NCBI GenBank assembly: GCA_013397795.1
Contig: VZTJ01003246.1
Coordinates: 1-64,000 of the forward strand
Source: Orthonyx spaldingii
Lineage: Eukaryota; Chordata; Aves; Passeriformes; Orthonychidae
Length of the DNA: 64,000 nucleotides
Direction of reading: 5' to 3'
Shown one piece after another: positions 47,816 to 61,458 of this stretch; positions within the stretch are counted from its first letter, which is position 1; every line of letters begins with the position of its first letter. Below the pieces are notes generated by a model. It ran no database searches. It saw nothing but the letters and a program-made list of their open reading frames with translations, and had not been told where the DNA came from. A program made the translations under genes and the position numbers.

Positions 47816-50150
47816 TTGAAAAAACTTGGAAAGGTATTTAGATACTGAAAGTGTTCTTGGAAAATGTGAAATCTTAGGGGAAATTTTGTGTAGGTATGGT
47901 TGAATTGTGGCTTAGATGACTAGGATTTATGGCACTTTTTATTTTAATGATTCATACTGCTTTCTTAGTAGGATTAAAAAAATGTATTAGAAATGACTGG
48001 TTTGGATAATTTTTGCCTTTGTTGAGACTTTACAGTAAAATTGAAAGCAGAGCTCAGCAACAACATAAGTTTGGACAAAAATTATAAAGTCTTTGGAAAA
48101 CAACCCAAATCTCTGTGTATAGATGCAGCATATGATACTTCTTTTCTGCACCCTGTGTTTTAAAATTAAAAGATCTGTCCTGAGATAGTTTGAAACATTC
48201 ATTCTCTTTTTTGTTCTAACTCATAGCACTAAAATTTTTCCTGACAAAATCTTATTTTAGACACATTGTTTTCTGGAAAGCTAAAAGAAACAGCTTAAAA
48301 AACAATTATGTTTTATAAGGTGGATAAGTTATTTGCTTAACTTTCAGCAACTTGTATTAAACTTTCCTAAAACCATAGACTTCAAAGGGAAGATTGGTAG
48401 CATGCAAGAGGTGATGTAACTATACTTGCTGAGATATTCTTAATTATTTGACGTATCTGTTGATACTGAGTCCTGAAAACTGACATTTTCTGGCAGTGCA
48501 AATTCAATAAACTGAGAGCAGCAGAAATAGCAATGGCTCGGTGTCACTTCACTGCTCCTCCTCTGTCCCTCTGCAAGGAAATCAGAGATCTTTCCTAAGC
48601 TCCTTTTACCTTAGGCCATTTGAAATTATCAAAGGGTCTACCTAGTCAAACCCAGTAGCCTGCAAAGTGGGAGCTGCTTATTTCACTCCTGTATATTGCC
48701 ATAATGTGGTATTTAATATTGTATCTATAATAAACATTATTCAGGCAAAAATGGATTTATCCTTGTTTAAGTAGAAAACAGTTAAAAATGGAAGATTTGA
48801 AGCAATCTGCATGTGAAAGAGAGAGAGGCAAGGACAGGGATAGTACATATCCTGAACCACCAGTCTTGTACATCACACTTTGACCTGCTACTTTGGGCTT
48901 CTGAGACAGAGCCAAAGGGTGTAACCAGCACAGCTACATGAAAGGCAACTGGCCCTCTGAGGAGATCCTACTGTCTTGTCCTTGTTACCTATAAAATGGG
49001 AAAGATACTTACTCAGCTCCATCTCACAGACTGATGGAAAAATCCACACTTTCCATTGCAGGCTTTGTAGACCTCAGGCAAAAAAAAAGATATGTGCAAG
49101 TGTTGTACAACAAAAATAAACAATGAAATTGAATTTTTAAATGAAAATATTTATGGGTTTTTTTGTACATGCAAAGGTTTCTCTGAGATCAGCTCTCCCC
49201 TTTTTATGTCACGGTCAGTTTCTGTTGGTCTTTTTGGAAGGCCTTGAACCAAATCCCTCATGACATATGTGCTCTTAGCCTGGACCAGCGACATGCTCAG
49301 TCTTCTGAGTCAGTGTCATCCCTATGCTTTCACGACACAGTGCTTGCACTGCTATGTCTTACTGAGGAAACGAGGTCACCCAGGACTCACAGATTCCTAA
49401 ATAGAAATGCCTGCTACTGTAGGGTAAGGCAGAAAAACAGGAGCAACCACAATCCCTGCACAGCCCTGCCACATAGGACACACCACCAGGATATACTCGA
49501 GCATAGGGTCATGTAGCAAGACTCCAAACAGGAATTCTGCAATGGAAATCTGTTTCTCTCCAGCCAGCATATGGGTGAGGAAGAGAGAAAGGAACTACAG
49601 CACTGACCTGTATATGAAAATAATACCAGCACTGCAGTGTAGGAACAAAATACTGGTGCAAACAGTGGGGAGGGGAAAGCTGAAGGCACCTTACAATTTA
49701 AAAAACTCATGCCTGATCAATAAAGAGGCAAAAGCAAATGCAAAAACCTTGTAGGCCTGCCTACACAAAGGCCTGGGGAAAAGCCTAATGTAGGGCTAGT
49801 CCCTTCACAAGCCCACAGAACTCCTCTACTCCTTGCTGAGCTCAAGACCCATTTAAACCTTATCCAAACAATTCAAATCAGCACTTTATGGACATCAGCT
49901 GCAACCATGGCACTGACAGCCACGGTCACATTAGCCCTGGAGGCAGCACCACCTGCGTCTCCTCCTCTGACAGATCCCACCTTGATCGAAGGTGGAACAC
50001 AGCAGAAGGTGGGCTGCAGCCGCAGAAATACAAAGCAGCAGCATGCAGAAAACCAAATCTGTAAGGTAAAAAGCAGAAGGAGAACACACAGCCACTGTAA
50101 GAAAAAAGACAGGGGGTGATAGCAATCTGGTAAACTGAAAATGGAGTAGG

Positions 50151-51176
50151 AATCACAGAATTCCAGAACAGGTAAGGCTGGAAGGGACCACAGTGGGTCA
50201 TTTGGTCCAACCTCCCTGCTCAAGCAGGGCCATCCTAGAGCACATCGCACACAATTGTGTCCAGATGGTTCTTAAATATCTCCATGGGAGGAATCTCCAC
50301 AACCTCTTTGAGAAACCTGTTTCAGCACCTGGTCACTCACTCAGTAAAGAAGTTCTTCATCATATTCAGGTGGAACTTCCTGGGTATCATTTTCTGTCCA
50401 TTACTTCTTGTCCTGTTGCTTGGCACCACTGACCAGAGCCTGGCTCCATCCTCCTTCCACCTTCCCTTCCTTAGACATCCATGAGGTTTCCTCTCAGTCA
50501 TCTTGAGGCTGAACAGGCCCAGCTCCCTCAGTCTTTTCTCTTCACACAGGTGTTCCAGTCCCTTAATCATCCTCATAGCCCTCCTCTGGACCTGTTCCAG
50601 GAGCTCCATGTCTCTCTTGTCCTGAGGAGCCCAGAACTGGCCACAGCGCTCCAGACTCACCTCACCAGGGCTGAGTAGAGGGGCAGAATCACCTCCCTCG
50701 ACCTGTTGGCAATGCTCTTCCTAATGCACCCCAGGGTACCACTCTTGGCCACGAGGACACTGCTGGCTCATGGACATCAGGACCCCCAGCTCTGCAAAGC
50801 TGCTTTCCAGCAGTTTGGCCCCCAGCCTCTGTTGGTGCATGAGGTTACTCTTTCCTAGGTTCAGGAGTCTGCATCTGCCTTTGCTGAATTTCAAATGATT
50901 GCTTTCTGCCCATCTCTCCAACCTGCCCATGTCCTTCTAAAGGGCTGCACAGCACTCAGGGGGATTAGCCCATAGCTTCTCCCAGCTTTGTGTCATGCAC
51001 CAACTTGCTGAGGAGGCATCTGGACCTTAATCCAACTCACTGATGAATAAATTAAACAGTACTGGGCCCAGTATTGAACCTTGGGGGACACCACTTGTGA
51101 CAGGTCTCCAGCTAGACCCCATGTCACTGATTATGACCCTCTGGGATCTGCCATTCAGCCAGTTCTCAATCCATCA
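50151..51176 (-). mobile_element. CR1 LINE fragment, minus orientation
   Basis: Reads as the reverse complement of a CR1 3' half. The plus strand starts AATCACAGAATTCCAGAACA (3' end) and continues AAGGGACCACAGTGGGTCAT, CTTGTCCTGAGGAGCCCAGA, up to CAGTACTGGGCCCAGTATTG-type RT-proximal sequence. Minus-strand open pieces at 50930-50721 (NHLKFSKGRC) and 50660-50337 (RDMELLEQVQRRAM) are CR1 C-terminal RT remnants. This is the only large CR1 copy in the same strand sense as the genes. Confidence 0.92.
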
Positions 51177-54100
51177 GGAAAGAGGAACTGTTAGAAGAGC
51201 GAGATTTATCATAAAAAAAACCCCCTCTGCTCTTCCCAATGTGTTTATTTTGAGAACACATTCATTGTGTATGTGCAGCTTATCTCTATAGCTCAGAGAA
51301 GAGAATAGATCAGCTCTCCGCTGTCACCTTGACTGACAGACAGCTGTTGCTGTGGCAGAGTGACAGCTGAAAAGCCATGTGATTGATTCCAACGCTGTCT
51401 TGCTCGATTGCAGCTAACGAGAGGCTTGTGTTCACTCTACCTTTATTGAAGTGATTTCTTCTAATTGTCTACTTAACACATTAAAAAATACTGCGAGATA
51501 CAGGTCAGTGCTCCAGTAAGCTGATGTTCAGGCAATGTTTTCCAGGTACAAATGAAGATTTGCTTACGCTCAACACAAAGGCTGAAGAGAAAAAAATTAA
51601 TGATATTATCAGGTAAAGCAGGTGTTGTGGTCACACCACCAAGGTCACTAGCATTAACAAAACACTTTGAAAACAGAGCTGTGGCATGTTCCCAGCAAGG
51701 TGCTGGAGTGTTGTAGAGATAATGTACTCAGCCTCGAGGGGAAAAAATATGATGCGCTAACACTCGCTAACAGCTGTTAATGGCAGAGAATTGTGGACAT
51801 GAGAAGGATGTTTGACCTACCAGTCCTTTGGAGGAAGATGTAAACAACTGACTTGATTCCCCATTGCCTTGCCCCTACCATGGCCGCCTATGCTTATGCC
51901 AAGTAAATGCAGCATATATGCTAAATGCTCTCACAGCGAAAGAGGTGAATTTTGCCACCACTTGCATGAATGTAAAAATCTACAAAAACTGCAAGGTAGG
52001 GGAAAATTAGGGCCTGTAAATGCAAGAAGAGGGGTTTATGCAAGAACAAAGCAAACAGGGAGACTCAGAAATGCAGTTATATAGCAACTAAATGAAAGCG
52101 GCATCTTTTAACTCTGCTAAGTGGTGCCCCAGGAGTCCTGAGTCACTGCTACTGCCTTCCATGACAAAAATACATTGTTACTGCCTCTCCTTTCTGAGCC
52201 TGTGGCAGAGCCATCACATGTAGAAAAGAGACAACACCACTACCTTCTGGATCAGCAGACTGGACAGCCCAAGGCCAGCTGCACACTTCACTTCTGCCCA
52301 GCTGACACCTGCAGGGGGGCCACCGCAGGCCCTGCCTCACCTGGCAGAGCAATGGCATTTCAGGATGCGGAGCACAAGGTATGCCACCACCAGAGCTCCA
52401 ACACCCTCAGTCCTGCTCCAACCCCTTGGCAAATCCACACGTGTCTTAGGGCCTTGCTGAAGGCAGCAGCACTGTTTCACTTGCCATAACTTTTAATACT
52501 GATAAGGATGTAGAAGCAATAAAGAAGCATTTATACTGCCCATCGCAGTGCAAAAAGAGATGGAAAGCTATTTACTTGAAAATGAGCACATGGATCCAGA
52601 AGTCACTGGGTGAAGTCAGCACAAGACACTGTGAAGAACCCACAAAGACCTCCACTCTCTCAGTGACAGAAATATCTCGCTTCAAGAGGCCTTGGATCAA
52701 TGAGGCTAAAATTCCTACGCATGCCTTCAGAGATGGAAAATGAACTCTGTGGGGCCCAATGAAATTATGCACTGCTAGGTCAACATGGTGTGCATCTTTT
52801 CTGAAACTTGAAGTGCTATCCTTTAGCAGATTTAGACACATATTTAACATTCAGCTGAAATTTTTAGAAACAAAACCAAAGGGAAAATGAGAGTGTGACA
52901 GTTTGTGCCATCTGCATGGGATATGAACATAAGTTTTAATAGCACCACTTAAATCATTATTAAAAAAAATTTATATTCAAATCCATTTACTGATTATAAA
53001 CCCTTTAACAAAAAAAGCTAGTGGCATGTGCAGTTGCACCTGCTGCCGTTGTGTGCTCCAGCTAACTTTTTGCATAGGAGGTTTTACATCAGTGGGGATG
53101 GCAATTCACTGGTAGGTATCCTTCCTCCCTTCTCATCCTTTTTCTGGTGCACTAGTACAGCAGAATCTAAAAAAAACCACACCCAAAATTACTCAGTGGG
53201 GTGAGGAAAGAACAGAGTACTGGAAATGCATAGTATTAGAGAGCAAGCTACTACTGTGATGAAATGAGAGCTACATTTTGGCAGTATTCTCTAGTGCTTG
53301 CATTGTGCAGGAGGTCAAGACTTTTCTCTGCATACTCTGATCCTCCTGGAGACTCACCATCTCCTCAGCTGCACAGCAAGCATTTCAGGCTATTTCTATT
53401 TTTATGAACTTCCTAGACACTTTCCTCATCTTCCATTTAAAAATGTGTCTTTACTGTATCCCAAGCCTCTCCACCCACTAAGCCATTTGCAATTCCTCTA
53501 CCACTATTGAAATAGATGCTGTATAGAATCAGAAGCCAGAAGAAGACAATGAGAGTAGTAAGCAGACTTATATTTAATCAAGAGTTTATACAGTATGTTG
53601 CAAAAAAATTTTAAAGACATTGCTCTTGAAAATAATAGACATGTTATTTTTCCTCAACAGCTACATTGCTTAATTTGACATACGGCAGACCAAACTAAGC
53701 TCTTTTCCCTTCTGCAGTTCCTCAGACTCCAGAAAGTTGCAAGTTTAACTCCTCAACATTAGCTGTGTCTGGAAACTAGTTCTAGTTCACATGTGCTTGG
53801 CAATCCAGTATCAAAGCAAAGCAGGAATGTTTTCCCCTGCTAGACACCCAATTCTCCTGCAGCCAGAGCTCAGGGCTGCACCGTGACCTGCCAGCTGCAG
53901 TGCTAGAGCAGTGCACCCTGCCCCAGTGCCTACAGAGGTGGCTCAGAAACAGTTTAGGTAAGGGACAAGAATGGCTGCAAACATTTTTCACATTCGTTTC
54001 CACACCAATATGAGCTTTATACATCACAAGAGCCAAACACATATAACCTATGTAGAAAGCTCCAAAAATGTTGGAGACCTCGCTCTTTTTCCCTGTATTT

Positions 54101-57100
54101 TGGCCATGTGCTCCTCTGGTACACTTCAATCACAAGAAATTTGCCTCAGAAACAGTTTTTGGAGACAACAGATCAGTAGTAATGCTATGTGCTCATCTCG
54201 AGTTCCCAAGTGGTGTGTTCCTACTTGGGATGCCCAGAAAAAGGTCAGTAACACACACAGCTGTGCTGCTGCCATAGTGTGTGTACACGAGCATACCACC
54301 CTCCAAACAGCAGTCGATGTAAATGGTAGACTAACGTTTGCAGCCCTTTGAGAACAAGTAACAGGAAAGGTAGCACCCAGCTGAAACCACTGTATTCTTT
54401 CTATTCACATTATGTTAAAAACCAAACAGTTATAATTTTGCTATAACTGACTCAGCCTGGATTGGAATACAGGATCTAAAGGCAAATTAAATTTTACCAT
54501 CCACATTAAGAAATCAATTCAGCTTCTGAACTGGATCAGCTTTGAATTTAGTAAAATGTGGTTTGATAAAAGACTCCTGTTCAGCAGCAGATATAATTAT
54601 CACACCCATCTTAATTAGATCATGAACTTGACTTTAGGATCCCCAAAGGAGTATTGAAAGCTTGGTCCAGTTACACTGAACTTGGTCCAGAACACTAAAG
54701 CTTATCCATCAAGATAAATGTATTACTTATTCTTTGATACAACAGATGCTTGATGAGTAATGGAGCAAATGCCTTTTTAACGATGGGTTTTTAAAAGGAT
54801 TATTAAACTGCACTAAAGTGTATACTGTTATCTTTGAGGGGAAAAAAGTATAATACATGAAAAACAGTTATTACAGAGCACATGGAACACAATTTTTCAA
54901 GCACTAGTTTCAGAATTAAAAACATTTGAACAAAGGTTCTCTGTGGAGAGTCACTTTGTAACCAATTCAAGGTTTTAAATAGCTATTGTTTAAAAAAATT
55001 GTCAGCCATAGAAATTGTTTTCCCTTCAGATTCCAAATCCTGTCAGACCAGGGTGATTAAAATGTTGCATTAAAAAAAGGGGAGGGGGGGAGGAAAAGGC
55101 AAACTAATCACCCCTCATACAAGTAAAAGCAGCAACTCAGTTTTTAAAGTATCATGAACAAAAGCTGTAGCCCATCTATCATTCACATATGGATCCATGT
55201 AATGATTCTTCAATTAGAATTATTATCTGTACAGCAGCTGAAGACTGAGAACTGCTGATACACTGCAGATGAGAACATTTGCAAGTCTCTGGGCTCCAGC
55301 CTTTCTTAAAAAATGATGATCACACAATATAGATTGCTCGGTTTATATGTGTATTAAGCTGCAATGCCAGCATTTACATTTGCAACATTACAATTTTGCT
55401 TTCTTAGGCTCAAGAGAATTTGCTGCATCTGGTAGATTTTATTTGCTTTGTATCTTAGGCAATTGTTATGAGCAAAGCACAAATAGGCAATATTATTGCT
55501 CCAAGTCCTTTGTTTTGTTGATTATCTCAGATACCACAAAAAAAGAGTAAACTAAGAGTGGGCCTGTGAGATGGGTCATTCAGTGTCAGTTCACTTGCAC
55601 TGTATTATCCCAGTGCTATTTTTATATGGCACAGCCATCTGCTCCCTCATTTCTTCCACCTGTATAGATCCAGATAGTCTGAGATGCAACATCAAAGGGA
55701 AAGAAAAGCACCTCACACAACAGCTGTGGGCCCAGTAAGAAGGGAAAGTCACTTTGGTGATTCAGACTGCAGCAACCTGAGCGGTCCCTGCCTACCCTTG
55801 CACCCTGCCCCGCTGCCAAAGGTTACTGTCTTTGGTAAGAAGTATCTGTAGCACATCCGTACTGCAGCAGCACAGTGGGCATTGTGCTGGCTCTGCAGCC
55901 ACTACTTCTCAGCCTGGCAATGCTCAGACACACCCCAATTTCAGTGTTTGGGAACACTCTGCACAAACAACTGCTGAGCAGACAGATAGAAAGAACGGCA
56001 ACCTCCTAAACAATTCTTTCTGAATCCTCAGCTCTTCTGGAGTATTCCCAGTGCTTGCCCATTCCTGTTTCACAGCTGGCAACCAGATGCTGTGACCTAA
56101 AAGATGATGGAGAAAGGTAGCTACAGAAATAGTAGCTGTGAGACAGCCTTACTAAATGAGCATCTCTTCTTGGTGTTTCTACTAAGGATTCCTGCTCTAT
56201 GAACTCTGAACATGTTCTGAAGCCCAGGCAGCCTTCCCAGATGTCTCCCTCATAATGTAGAAGCTGGAGACAGCAAGTTGGCTGTTACAGATTTCTGAGC
56301 CATGTGAAAGTCTTTAGTGATACATGTACGTAGAGATTAGAAAAAGGGCTGCAACTTAATTAAGAAGCTTTTCTACTTCACTGTACAGTCTTGGAAAGAT
56401 CTTCATAGAAGGCAAATACTGCTCATGTATTTGTTATTTGTTTCACGCTACACAGTTTGACGTATGCCCGTGCCACTGCCATCTTTCACAGTACTGCTTT
56501 TAGTGGGTGAGAGCTGCCACAGCCATGAAATATCCCTGTAACTGTTATACAAAAGAAATGAAACCTCTGCTCAGGGGTGTATGTTCCAGTGTTATTTCAC
56601 TACTTTATTATAGACATGACTGAATAGAGGATAAGAAATTTATACTCTTACTTGAAAGATACTTTTTATCCTCTATTGAATCTCCTGCTTCAAATATTCC
56701 GTAAAGAACCATGTCTTCTCCATTTACTTGGAAGTAGATTGCCATTTGAATTACTTAAAATTTCCTTACATTTATGTGACATTATAGAATGGTTCTGTCT
56801 CTAAAAAATGAATATTAATTAAACTGAAGACATTTATGGGGATAAAGCAAGTAAACAAAACTGAAAACTGGTACAAAAGCTTACCAAAGCAATATAACAT
56901 GAATATTTAGTTCAAGAGTTTATAGATTATGGTGGGACACATTTCTCAAAATATTTTAGATTTTCTCACTTCAGGTGGCTTCACTTAGATCTGTGAAGAA
57001 CTTGAATGACACAAATTAAGTTTTATTTTTGTTTCCAATTAAAGCCATCATCTTTTTTTTTTTAATAAATAAATAAAAAAGGTTTAAGAAGTAAAAATCA

Positions 57101-59145
57101 AAACAAACTACCTAGGTCTATAAACTCTTGTTTAGAGCTTTGCTGAAATTTTCAATGTTGATTGCAAAAGGGAAACATTTCAAACACAGAAAAAAAAAAT
57201 AAATCGAGGAAACAGTACAATCTGTGTTAGAAGTGACTGAATTACTTGCAGCAGACAATTTATTATGAGACCAAAAAAGGCAGAAATTTCTTCTTCTCAG
57301 AGAAAGCAACTGTTTTCTTTATTCAGAATCAGGGTACTACTCATCAAAATGCTTATTTTAGCTGCTATCACACATCCCCCTAAACTCTTGTAGTAATAGT
57401 GCTAACATTCACATTCTGTGATTGGTCATCTAAATCAATAATTCATACTCATTCAGACACAAACCAGCAACATCAAAAACCATGAAGAAAGGTATCACTA
57501 AAGCCTGGTGGTTTTCACTGGCTGCTCCTATATACAGAATGCTGAGGCAGTGAGCTGCAGAGATGTGGCTCCACAGTTTGTGGAAGTTTTATTGACTAGA
57601 AAAACTGAGGTACAGCATGCTCTCACTATAAAAAAAACCCAGAGAAGGGGTGGAGGGCAGGGGAGGAGAAAGAGAGGGAGAGAAAGAAAAGACAAGCCGT
57701 TTACACCTCTTACAGCCACAAGCGCTCAGTGGCCAAGTTACCTGACGTGTCTCCTAGGATGTGTTTGAACAGCAAACAACAACTGCGACTGCAGCCCGGG
57801 GAGCTGTACCTGCACCAGCTTTAATCAATTTCACATGTAATTCCAGCAATAACAATGTGGAAGCAGCAGTTCAACTTAAGCTTACGATACAATGGACCTC
57901 ATTAAGTGAGAGTACCTTCATGATGATTAGCACATTATTAACTCCCACATACCAGCATCACCTCTTTTATGAATTCATTTGAATATGCTGGACAATCTCT
58001 CAAAAGCACCACTGTTTTGATTAATTGATTTACAGAGGCTCTGAAGGACACATGTCTCAGATCCCACCCAACAAAGTAACTAAAATGTTTCCTGACATAT
58101 AGAACTCATTAACTGTGGTATTCTGAACAATACCACATTACAAAGAAAATGTCTTTGAACAGTAAATGACATAGAAGCTATGTACAATGTAGGAACCACA
58201 TTCTAGAATAACTACACATTTTGCAACCTGCAGCACTGTCACTCCAGTGATATGGAACCTTTGTTTCAGGAACAGATTCTGAATCTATTGTTTGCTTAAT
58301 GAATTCAAATCACTCTGCACAGACCCACAGAAGCAACAGTGCCAATGGCAAGAGACACTACAGAAAAGGAAGTATATAAATTTCAACAACAGTGGACTAA
58401 AAATGCCAAAATACTCTCAGGTCTCACTGGCTCTTAAAACTGCTGCATTAATCCTACATGGCATTCCTCCTTTTCAGTAGGTTTTTGATCTGATCACCCT
58501 ATCAAATCAGAAGAATGAAAATAAAAAACGAAGCCAAAATCCCCCAATGACTGTACCTCTTCACTCCACAACCCCTGACTTTCAGTATTAAAGCTCCTTT
58601 GGGCTGCTGAACTATGGAAATGTTTTCAAGAGCTGAGTACTGACAGGATATGAGGTACTCTGGGTTCCTCTTTGCCACAGGAGGCTGACTCATTCTAGGT
58701 AGCTCATGACAGGTGAGAACACCTGAAAAACATTACTATTCCAACTCTGCCATTTCCCCACGCAGTTTGAACACTGCATTTAGTAAGCGCTATCTCAACA
58801 TTTGCATAAATCTTTGAAAAGTGACACATTCACTAATGAAAAACAAAGTATTTTGAGAGCAGAGAAATGTGTTGGTTGGATGATCTATACCTAGGAGGGA
58901 ATTCAGTCACTGCCACAGACAATCTTGTTAAACAAAAACACATGAATAAACATCCTGTGATTTGGTAAACACTGGTCCAAATAGCCACACACAGACTGAA
59001 ATGCAAACTCGGAGTCTTTATGAACATAAAGCTTTACTTTGGCAGATATTAAGTGCATTTCATACATTGCAAAAAACTTGTGTCTGGTCCTTCGTTCTTG
59101 GAGAGAGTATCACCTACTTTCTTAAAGCTGAATTCCACCCAAATT
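51177..59145. other. Intergenic region up to SEPSECS 3' end
   Basis: About 8 kb with no gene, RNA gene or repeat family recognised; AT-rich, with short simple runs (G-rich run near 55078-55093, poly-T with AATA units at 57052-57081). The lower part next to SEPSECS may contain its 3' UTR. Confidence 0.55.
57052..57081. repeat. Poly-T / (AATA)n simple repeat
   Basis: A T run followed by repeated AATA units. Low complexity. Confidence 0.75.
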
Positions 59146-59151
59146 TTTATT
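59146..59151 (-). terminator. Candidate SEPSECS polyadenylation signal AATAAA
   Basis: AATAAA on the minus strand, about 130 bases after the SEPSECS stop. The downstream sequence has only a weak G-rich GGGTGG element. Other AATAAA hexamers lie farther downstream in this AT-rich region, so the site is tentative. Confidence 0.25.
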
Positions 59152-59280
59152 ATTGTTTTCAATAACAAGAATACAAGACCAAGAATAAATTTCTGCACTG
59201 CAGATGCACAGTCTTAACCCAATACAAACCTGACATACTTCAGACAAAACCTTATCTTCCTGTTACTAAATCTGTATCTT

Positions 59281-59530
59281 CTAGCCTTCAAGCTGTTCTG
59301 TGGCTGTGTTAGAATCACTTATATCACTTAGACTTTTTTCTTGCTTTGCTTCTTTTCTAAAGGTCTTCAAACACTTGTCAAGTCTTTTTAGGAATACATC
59401 CACATCTTGCTTTTTAATTCCAATTGCTGAGGCAGCATTGAGGTAAGCACAAGGATAGTCATTTGCATGTGACATAAAGCCTTTAAAAGTGTAGTTATTC
59501 ACAGTTTGTACAGACCCACAGGGAACAACC
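59281..59530 (-). CDS. SEPSECS: SEPSECS last coding exon (250 bp)
   Basis: The acceptor is TTTGTTTCAG|GGTTGTTCC and the stop TAG at 59283-59281. It encodes VVPCGSVQTVNNYTFKGFMS, then HANDYPCAYLNAASAIGIKK and DVDVFLKRLDKCLKTFRKE, and then a charged tail ending ATEQLEG. A second in-frame stop follows 15 bases after the first, so the short tail is not a simple single-codon truncation. Confidence 0.96.
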
Positions 59531-61458
59531 CTGAAACAAACAAATAAAATTGTGATTCAGTTAAAGATGCCTTAACATTTTATGTGTTACCCTAGGTTGA
59601 ACACAATTACACAAACTCCTACTCAAGTAGGGATTTGCTATTCCTACCAGTGATACTCAGTACCAGCAATACTTTTAAAATCTGTTTAAATGCCAAGTCA
59701 AACCGTGTATGCAAAAGAATTATTTATGTAACAAATGGGAAAACGTGAAACCTTCACATCATGCAAAGAATTTGAGTTTTTCAAAAATTGAATCTCTTGA
59801 ATAATTTCAGCTAAAGATGGTTAAAATTACAGGACCAGCCAACGTTAGGACAGGCAAATTAAAAAGAGCATCTAGCCACAGTACATATAGATTTACTGTC
59901 ACTCATCTGTGCAGGAAGTGGAATAATCCAAGCTAATGAAGCATACCTTCTGACGTGGAAACATTCAGCTCTGCTACAAAAAAATAGCATTAAGTCTATG
60001 GCAGAAGTTAGCATGGCAGCAGTAATATTCAGATTAAGGAATGCTGCCAAAACAAATTTTAAATCATTCTCTTCTTCTAAAAGGTTTAAACCAAAATAAT
60101 TAAAAATTATTTGGCTTGCATTTCACTGTAACAGTGTCTCTAAGAATAAATTCAGCTCAGACTGGCTTACGTTATAGATTTTAAATTTTTTTCATTATTC
60201 TTTTAAACACAATTAGTTCCAGAAAGCAGAATTTTTTTCCATTTGACAAAAAGCTATGTAGGATATTAAAAGCTTATTCCCTTGACATCCAGTATACCCA
60301 TATTTGTGCTGCAATAAAGAAAACAAAGATCTTCCATTAGTGGCTTACACCTAAACTATAAGATCAGACAACATCTGGAAACTAAATGAAACCACGGCAT
60401 ACTAGGGAATAATGACACTAAATGAAATAGGCATAGATTATCTATTTAGGCTACCAAAGTAGACATAGGAAGCCTCACTGCTAACTCAGGCAGGGAGACA
60501 TTACTCGTCTATAACAGTGATGAGGAAGGGGGATTACTCTCTAACTCATTATTGTCACACTGCCTTCTGTAATCATGACACAATTGGTATAAAACATTTC
60601 ACAGGATTTCATACAACATATGCTAATACACCCCCATGCCCCCCCCCAATTTTTTTAATTCATAGTATCCTTACCTTGCGCCAGAAACTTGTCTTGTGAA
60701 AAGCATAGACCCAAGCTGGGTAACAGCACTATCATTAGTTTCATCTAGATTCTTCAGTGACATGGCTAAAGTAACATAAGGTCAGGTTAAAACCGCTACA
60801 AAGCTGCTTTTTCTCCAAAGAACCACCACAAATGACAAGTTGCTTTCCAACAGCAAGAATCTAGCCAAATATTTGTGTTCACATACAAAGAAAAAAAGGA
60901 CACACTACATATAATAACTTTTAATTTTTCCACAAGCTGTCATAGATTACTTCCTTGGTTAGACTGTATGCAGATTCTGCACAGGTGGGCAGTATTATTT
61001 TGGTGTTCAGCAGAAATTTTGGTTAGAACAAATACCTTGAATAGAAATTCCATAATCTCTTGTACAACACTAAGATGATGAGTAAAATAATTGTACCCAA
61101 ATTTATTTTTAAATCTACTTTTTATAAAGTGATACTACATGCTAACGTCTTCTGCTTGTCTTGAATTCATTTCTGTCAAATGAATATGTTGGACAGGAGC
61201 AAAATAATGGGTCTAAGTTACTACTTACTTTTATAGTAGGTTACCTTATTGGGTTTAATTTAGTACAGCGTAGTGAAGTTTAATATATGGGAATGGTACA
61301 TGAAAGTGCATTATGAATCCACAGTATATCAGATTTTTTTTAAAGTTAAAACCCCCAAAATTACCTAAGGAAATGGGATTATGTGGTGTGTCTAACAGTC
61401 TCTCACTGTGGTTATCTGCCAGCTTCTTCAGCTCACTTGAAAGATATGAAAACATCTC
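59281..61458 (-). CDS. SEPSECS: SEPSECS, O-phosphoserine tRNA(Sec) selenium transferase (last three coding exons, 5' part outside window)
   Basis: Spliced minus-strand join 61458-61365, 60765-60675, 59530-59281, giving the C-terminal 144 residues and a TAG stop. The product converts O-phosphoseryl-tRNA(Sec) to selenocysteinyl-tRNA(Sec) with selenophosphate, using pyridoxal phosphate. It is the last step of selenocysteine synthesis in the cytosol of eukaryotes and archaea. Diagnostic blocks are EMFSYLSSELKK with TPHNPISL; AVTQLGSMLFTRQVSGAR; and VVPCGSVQTV with KGFMSHANDYPCAYLNAASA, which match human SEPSECS closely from memory. The PLP lysine and N-terminal exons are not in this window. All junctions are GT-AG with agreeing phases. 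The tail after RKE is about 22 residues and Ser/Glu-rich, shorter than and unlike the human tail. SEPSECS next to LGI2 on the same strand matches human 4p15.2. Confidence 0.96.
59531..60674 (-). other. SEPSECS intron (1144 bp) before last exon
   Basis: GTAAGG to TTGTTTCAG on the minus strand. AT-rich; no repeat family was recognised. Confidence 0.85.
60675..60765 (-). CDS. SEPSECS: SEPSECS penultimate coding exon (91 bp)
   Basis: The acceptor is ATGTTACTTTAG|CCATG and the donor GGCGCAAG|GTAAGG. It encodes MSLKNLDETNDSAVTQLGSM and LFTRQVSGA after the split Ala. The final AG joins G of the last exon to give Arg (SGAR-VVP). Confidence 0.96.
60766..61364 (-). other. SEPSECS intron (599 bp)
   Basis: GTAATTTTGG to GTTACTTTAG on the minus strand. 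Nothing else was recognised. Confidence 0.85.
61365..61458 (-). CDS. SEPSECS: SEPSECS third-from-last coding exon (94 bp)
   Basis: The acceptor is TTTTTTTCCAG|GAGATG and the donor TCCTTAG|GTAATTTT. It encodes EMFSYLSSELKKLADNHSER followed by LLDTPHNPISL. It begins in phase 0 (GAG = Glu), and its last G joins CC of the next exon to make Ala. Confidence 0.95.

Larger units (their letters stand above)
45156..50148. other. Intergenic region with GC-rich patch and AT-rich repeats
   Basis: No recognised gene. It holds a cysteine-containing 109-codon open frame of unknown reality (46105-46434), a poly-T run (47113-47126), a GC-rich patch (about 47530-47615) and a TATAAT-rich stretch (about 47740-47815). 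Confidence 0.55.
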
